DNA of 64,000 nt, taken from assembly GCA_022574595.1 (NCBI GenBank), contig JACZRS010000010.1:1-64000 (forward strand). The letters run 5' to 3'. How positions within the stretch are numbered: position 1 is the stretch's first letter; each line of letters opens with the position of its first letter. Under the pieces are notes generated by a model that did not search any database, was not told the DNA's origin, and saw only the letters and a program-made list of their open reading frames with translations. Origin of the DNA: Planctomycetota bacterium. GTDB lineage: Bacteria > Planctomycetota > Phycisphaerae > Phycisphaerales > SM1A02. Positions 61,531-64,000 of the stretch are shown here, piece by piece. The position numbers and the translations under genes were made by a program.

Positions 61531-62175
61531 ATGCCCAAGGAGATCTTTGAGTTCGGTGATCGTGTGCGATTGCAACGCCGCCCTGAATGGGGGATTGGCT
61601 CTGTAGTTAAGGTCGAAGCTGCAATGCTCAATGGTACTCGTTCCCAATCGGTATCAGTTCGCTTTGCTAACCAAGGGATAAAAGTTCTAAATACTGCTGT
61701 AGCAGAGATCGAGTTGGTTAGTCATGAGCATGTTGAGGCTCTTGCTGATGCTAAAGCTCATCCCATGGTGCAGTGGCATAAAATTAGTGAAAACGATTGG
61801 TTGGCTCCAATTGCACAGCGCAAAATCCAAGAAGTTATGGTTTCTTTGCCGGAAAATGTGCGCGACGCATTTTGCTCTATAAAACAAAGGCTAAAACAAA
61901 CTCTCGATCTTTTTCGCTTTGAGCGTACCGGCGGAAGCCTCATCGAATGGGCCATTGCCCAATCAGGGCTTGATGATCCATTATCGCGCTTTACACGTCA
62001 GGAATTGGAACTTCTCTTTGATAGATGGATGACATATAGGCAGGACCATCTTCTGAAGATGCTGCAAGAAGCGTCTCAAGACATTGCGTTTTCCCGAGAT
62101 GAGATTGATTCTCTGGTTGCGGCTGCGCCTTTATCTGCTCAGGAAGCTGTGCGTCTAGTCACCACAAAACGTTGA
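61531..62175 (+). CDS. DUF3553 domain protein
   Basis: 214 residues from the ATG at 61531 (MPKEIFEFGDRVRLQRRPEW), with GTGGAG upstream; an ATG four codons earlier is less likely. Residues 5-60 form a DUF3553 domain, a small Tudor/SH3-like barrel (FGDRVRLQRRPEWGIGSVVK, then VSVRFANQGIKVL) that in other proteins sits next to helicase cores or binds nucleic-acid proteins. The remainder (about 75-214) is helical, with WHKISENDWLAPIAQRKIQE and LSRFTRQELELLFDRWMTYR, and I recognise no enzyme in it. It may be a small regulator or scaffold on DNA or RNA. The next gene, a coiled-coil protein, follows 215 bp later on the same strand. Confidence 0.75.
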   Translation: MPKEIFEFGDRVRLQRRPEWGIGSVVKVEAAMLNGTRSQSVSVRFANQGIKVLNTAVAEIELVSHEHVEALADAKAHPMVQWHKISENDWLAPIAQRKIQEVMVSLPENVRDAFCSIKQRLKQTLDLFRFERTGGSLIEWAIAQSGLDDPLSRFTRQELELLFDRWMTYRQDHLLKMLQEASQDIAFSRDEIDSLVAAAPLSAQEAVRLVTTKR

Positions 62176-62391
62176 TTTAAAGCAACATCCTGAGTTTTCG
62201 ATAGATCGGTCTGTGCGGGCAAGTCCGAGATTATCCCATTTATATTTTGAAAAACTGAATTCGTCCACTTTCGCTAAAAGCATTCCAGAAGTGGCGCAGT
62301 GGTTGTTTGTAATTGATAGAGCCTTGCTATCAAGGCGCTTAATGAACAACCAGGGCAATAGATGCTTAGGTCCACTGTAGTGGAGAAAAAG

Positions 62392-62718
62392 ATGGACGAG
62401 CAAGCGTTTCGCAACAAATTTGATGAGTTGATGTCTAGGCTAAAGGCACTTCCTGAGCCTGACCGGATGAGGCTAAACAAACTAGCGGAGGACGCCAAGA
62501 AGCGACGACAGCGAATCCAAACGTCAGTTAGTGAATTACAGGACTCGCTGGATCATTTGCGCTTGAGTGTGAAATATCTGGTATTTGATCTTGAAGCTAC
62601 ACGTAGGGAGAACTCCTATTTGCGAAAGCTTTTAGAGCAGGCCAATCGAAATGATTCGTCGCCACCTGATAAGAACAATGAAGATTATTTCGGTGATGAG
62701 ATATCTGGGGCTGATTAA
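62392..62718 (+). CDS. Coiled-coil hypothetical protein
   Basis: 108 residues from the ATG at 62392; GGAG seven bases upstream favours it over the ATG 30 bases earlier. Almost the whole chain is one or two long helices with heptads: FRNKFDELMSRLKALPEPDR, then RIQTSVSELQDSLDHLRLSV and YLVFDLEATRRENSYLRKLL. An acidic tail (NNEDYFGDEISGAD) follows. It has no catalytic motif, signal or membrane helix. Similar short coiled-coil proteins recur in planctomycetes as unknowns, sometimes near DNA-binding regulators. It may be co-transcribed with the DUF3553 gene. Confidence 0.65.
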   Translation: MDEQAFRNKFDELMSRLKALPEPDRMRLNKLAEDAKKRRQRIQTSVSELQDSLDHLRLSVKYLVFDLEATRRENSYLRKLLEQANRNDSSPPDKNNEDYFGDEISGAD

Positions 62719-63093
62719 GCCATAAATTGATTTATCTCCTGTTCGGTGCGAAAGCACAAAGAGTGGTGCTGATATTTCGCTAACTTCGATGTGCAGCCGA
62801 TCCAGGCTTTAGTTAGCGAAACAACACCGCAATAGCGACAAGCTGGATAAAACTGGCTTGTAGCTTTCTATTGACGAATTTGCCCTCTTTTCACATCAGG
62901 AATGGTGCTGATGGGCTAGAAGTCAAAGATTGCCCGTCCAGTTGCAATTGGGCACAAATGAGCAAATCTGAGTATAATGCGGAAATATTAGAGGTTCAGC
63001 TACTTGATATAGTACATAGTAAGTGCTATAAGAATAAGAGACCTATTGGGTGCTTTTTTCAGTAACCCAGCCGCCATGATAGCGAGGTGATCT
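62719..63093. other. Intergenic region before the SUF operon
   Basis: 375 bases with a spaced dyad (62775-62821) in the left half and the promoter region of the Rrf2 gene in the right. A short open frame at 62871-63065 has no ribosome-binding site and looks random. Confidence 0.45.
62775..62821. repeat. 11-bp inverted repeat with 25-base spacer
   Basis: TTTCGCTAACT (62775-62785) and AGTTAGCGAAA (62811-62821) are perfect reverse complements. It could be an RNA hairpin with a large loop or a two-site operator. No T-run follows. Confidence 0.5.
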
Positions 63094-63621
63094 ATGCTCT
63101 TAATTACAAGAAAAACCGACTACGCATTACTAGCACTTGCCAGCTTGGCTAATTTAGAACCTCAAGGAACTAGTGCACGTGAATTGTCCGAAAGGCTGCA
63201 TTTACCGCTGCCTGTTTTGCGAAACATCCTCAAGCAGCTTGCCCGATCTGGTGTACTAAAGTCAACACGCGGCACTAAGGGTGGGTATCGCCTGGCGAAG
63301 CCACCTAGTGAGATTAGTTTAGCTGAGCTTGTAGAGGCAATAGAAGGTCCATTGCGCCTTACGCGCTGTTGTCCTACTCCTGAGAATGAATCTGAGCAAG
63401 AGTGTAAGCTGGAAGAGACCTGCATCATCCAGATGAACGTTCGCAAAGTTCACGCGCGACTTATGGAGTTTCTTGGCGAAGTTAAGCTGGCAGAAATTGC
63501 TGCACCTTTAGAAGAAGATCCAAGTGGCGAAGGGGTGGTTGTAACTTGTGCCAGAGATATCAATACCAGCGTTACGAATGCCAGCACCAAGAACCGGGAG
63601 CAACTTACCGATGCCACTTGA
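63094..63621 (+). CDS. Rrf2-family regulator of the SUF operon
   Basis: 175 residues. The N-terminal winged helix starts MLLITRKTDYALLALASLAN and has LHLPLPVLRNILKQLARSGV and STRGTKGGYRLAKPP, the recognition part of Rrf2/IscR proteins. The cysteines for a cluster follow in LTRCCPTPENESEQECKLEE and TC at about residues 92-109, with one more cysteine than classic IscR spacing and a longer loop. It probably senses Fe-S cluster status and represses the operon it heads. Its end overlaps sufB by 11 bases, so it is translated with it. The extended C-terminal tail (about 140-175) is polar and unusual. Confidence 0.9.
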   Translation: MLLITRKTDYALLALASLANLEPQGTSARELSERLHLPLPVLRNILKQLARSGVLKSTRGTKGGYRLAKPPSEISLAELVEAIEGPLRLTRCCPTPENESEQECKLEETCIIQMNVRKVHARLMEFLGEVKLAEIAAPLEEDPSGEGVVVTCARDINTSVTNASTKNREQLTDAT

Positions 63622-64000
63622 ACAGTCAACTAAAAACATGATCCAATCAAATGAACAACCGGCCAGCGAGTCGGAGCTCACCATCGATCAATGGCAAAGC
63701 CAGGAATATAAGTACGGCTTTACCACGGATATCGAGTCGGAAACATTTCCGCCCGGCCTTGATGAAGATGTAATTCATAAGATATCGGCAATTAAGAATG
63801 AGCCGGATTGGTTGCTTCAGTGGCGCTTAAAGGCTTATCGTCATTGGTTAACAATGACGGAGCCCAAATGGCATAACATTCACTATACGCCGATTGACTA
63901 TCAAAAGATTTCTTATTATTCAGCTCCTAAGAGTGATAAGGATCGCCCCAAGAGCCTTGATGAAGTTGATCCCATTCTCCTTGAAACCTACGAAAAGTTA
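63611..64000 (+). CDS. sufB: Fe-S cluster assembly protein SufB (3' partial)
   Basis: The window ends after 130 codons. The start is ATG 63611 (MPLEQSTKNM), overlapping the Rrf2 gene by 11 bases; the internal ATG at 63638 is an alternative. The visible part has the SufB N-terminal pattern: YKYGFTTDIESETFPPGLDE, VIHKISAIKNEPDWLLQWRL with KAYRHW, then PKWHNIHYTPIDYQKISYYS. SufB is the scaffold of the SufBCD complex that builds iron-sulfur clusters. The rest of the SUF operon (sufC, sufD and a SufS-type desulfurase) presumably lies to the right of the window; this is expected from the family, not seen. Confidence 0.93.
   Translation, partial: MPLEQSTKNMIQSNEQPASESELTIDQWQSQEYKYGFTTDIESETFPPGLDEDVIHKISAIKNEPDWLLQWRLKAYRHWLTMTEPKWHNIHYTPIDYQKISYYSAPKSDKDRPKSLDEVDPILLETYEKL

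Noticed and set aside
62871-63065. 64-codon open frame before the Rrf2 gene
   Set aside because: TTG start without ribosome-binding site and random-looking product; more likely the operon leader.

Overview
The window looks like a chromosomal segment of a Planctomycetota bacterium, most likely of the Phycisphaerae type. Supporting signs are RHS proteins with a dockerin-like GDIDLDGDVD motif, membrane proteins with CxxCGYxLR...CxEC zinc ribbons, tandem TPR/gluzincin proteins, a DUF4159 protein, many TTG/GTG starts, and the sequence of a truncated 16S rRNA. This assignment is inferred from gene content; no tree could be computed.

Layout. (1) 1-17 kb is an accessory region. It holds the end of an RHS gene with a cysteine-rich tail, a zinc-ribbon membrane protein, an orphan RHS fragment, a frameshifted small gene and a large serine recombinase. 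Then comes a one-directional array of singletons (membrane winged-helix protein, DUF2971 protein, small membrane protein, an unknown protein, an OLD-type ATPase-TOPRIM protein), interspersed with seven copies of a repeated structured element. The array is followed by a 3' fragment of 16S rRNA with no 5' part and a complete three-gene ABC-3C (ABC three-component) conflict operon. The region ends in dense short repeats and an unknown gene carrying palindromic repeats in frame. (2) 17-43 kb is mostly chromosomal housekeeping: SDR, SEC-C protein, GGDEF-EAL protein, P1B ATPase, gpsA, an operon of DUF502-HPF-PtsN-HPr, two gluzincins, purN, a thioesterase, sppA-DUF4159, peptidases, an HD protein and a UPF0173 hydrolase. 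(3) 43-52 kb is a signalling block: a CHASE3-HAMP-PAS-HWE kinase, a FixL-like kinase with about nine PAS domains and one GAF, and a FixJ-like regulator overlapping it. (4) 52-64 kb holds a fused hydantoinase/oxoprolinase, two zinc-ribbon membrane paralogues, tyrA, gdhA, a 1.25-kb non-coding stretch with repeats, a DUF3553 protein, a coiled-coil protein, and the start of a SUF operon (Rrf2 regulator and sufB).

Most unusual observation: the repeated element at 5.7-12.3 kb. Its stems change sequence while keeping pairing, two of its loops are GNRA-type (GAAA, GCAA, GTAA), its 3' core (TCGAACCCAACTGTT) is conserved, and it usually ends in an intrinsic terminator whose stem also covaries. Copies precede four of the single genes and the ABC-3C operon, which gives a cassette-array appearance. 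It is not an integron by the attC consensus. Nearby, a 35-bp direct repeat brackets the 16S fragment plus ABC-3C operon, and a perfect 23-bp inverted repeat brackets the ABC-3C operon alone, so this defence locus appears to sit in a recombination-built module. ABC-3C and OLD proteins are known classes of conflict systems; the repeat element and the arrangement are what I could not match to anything known.
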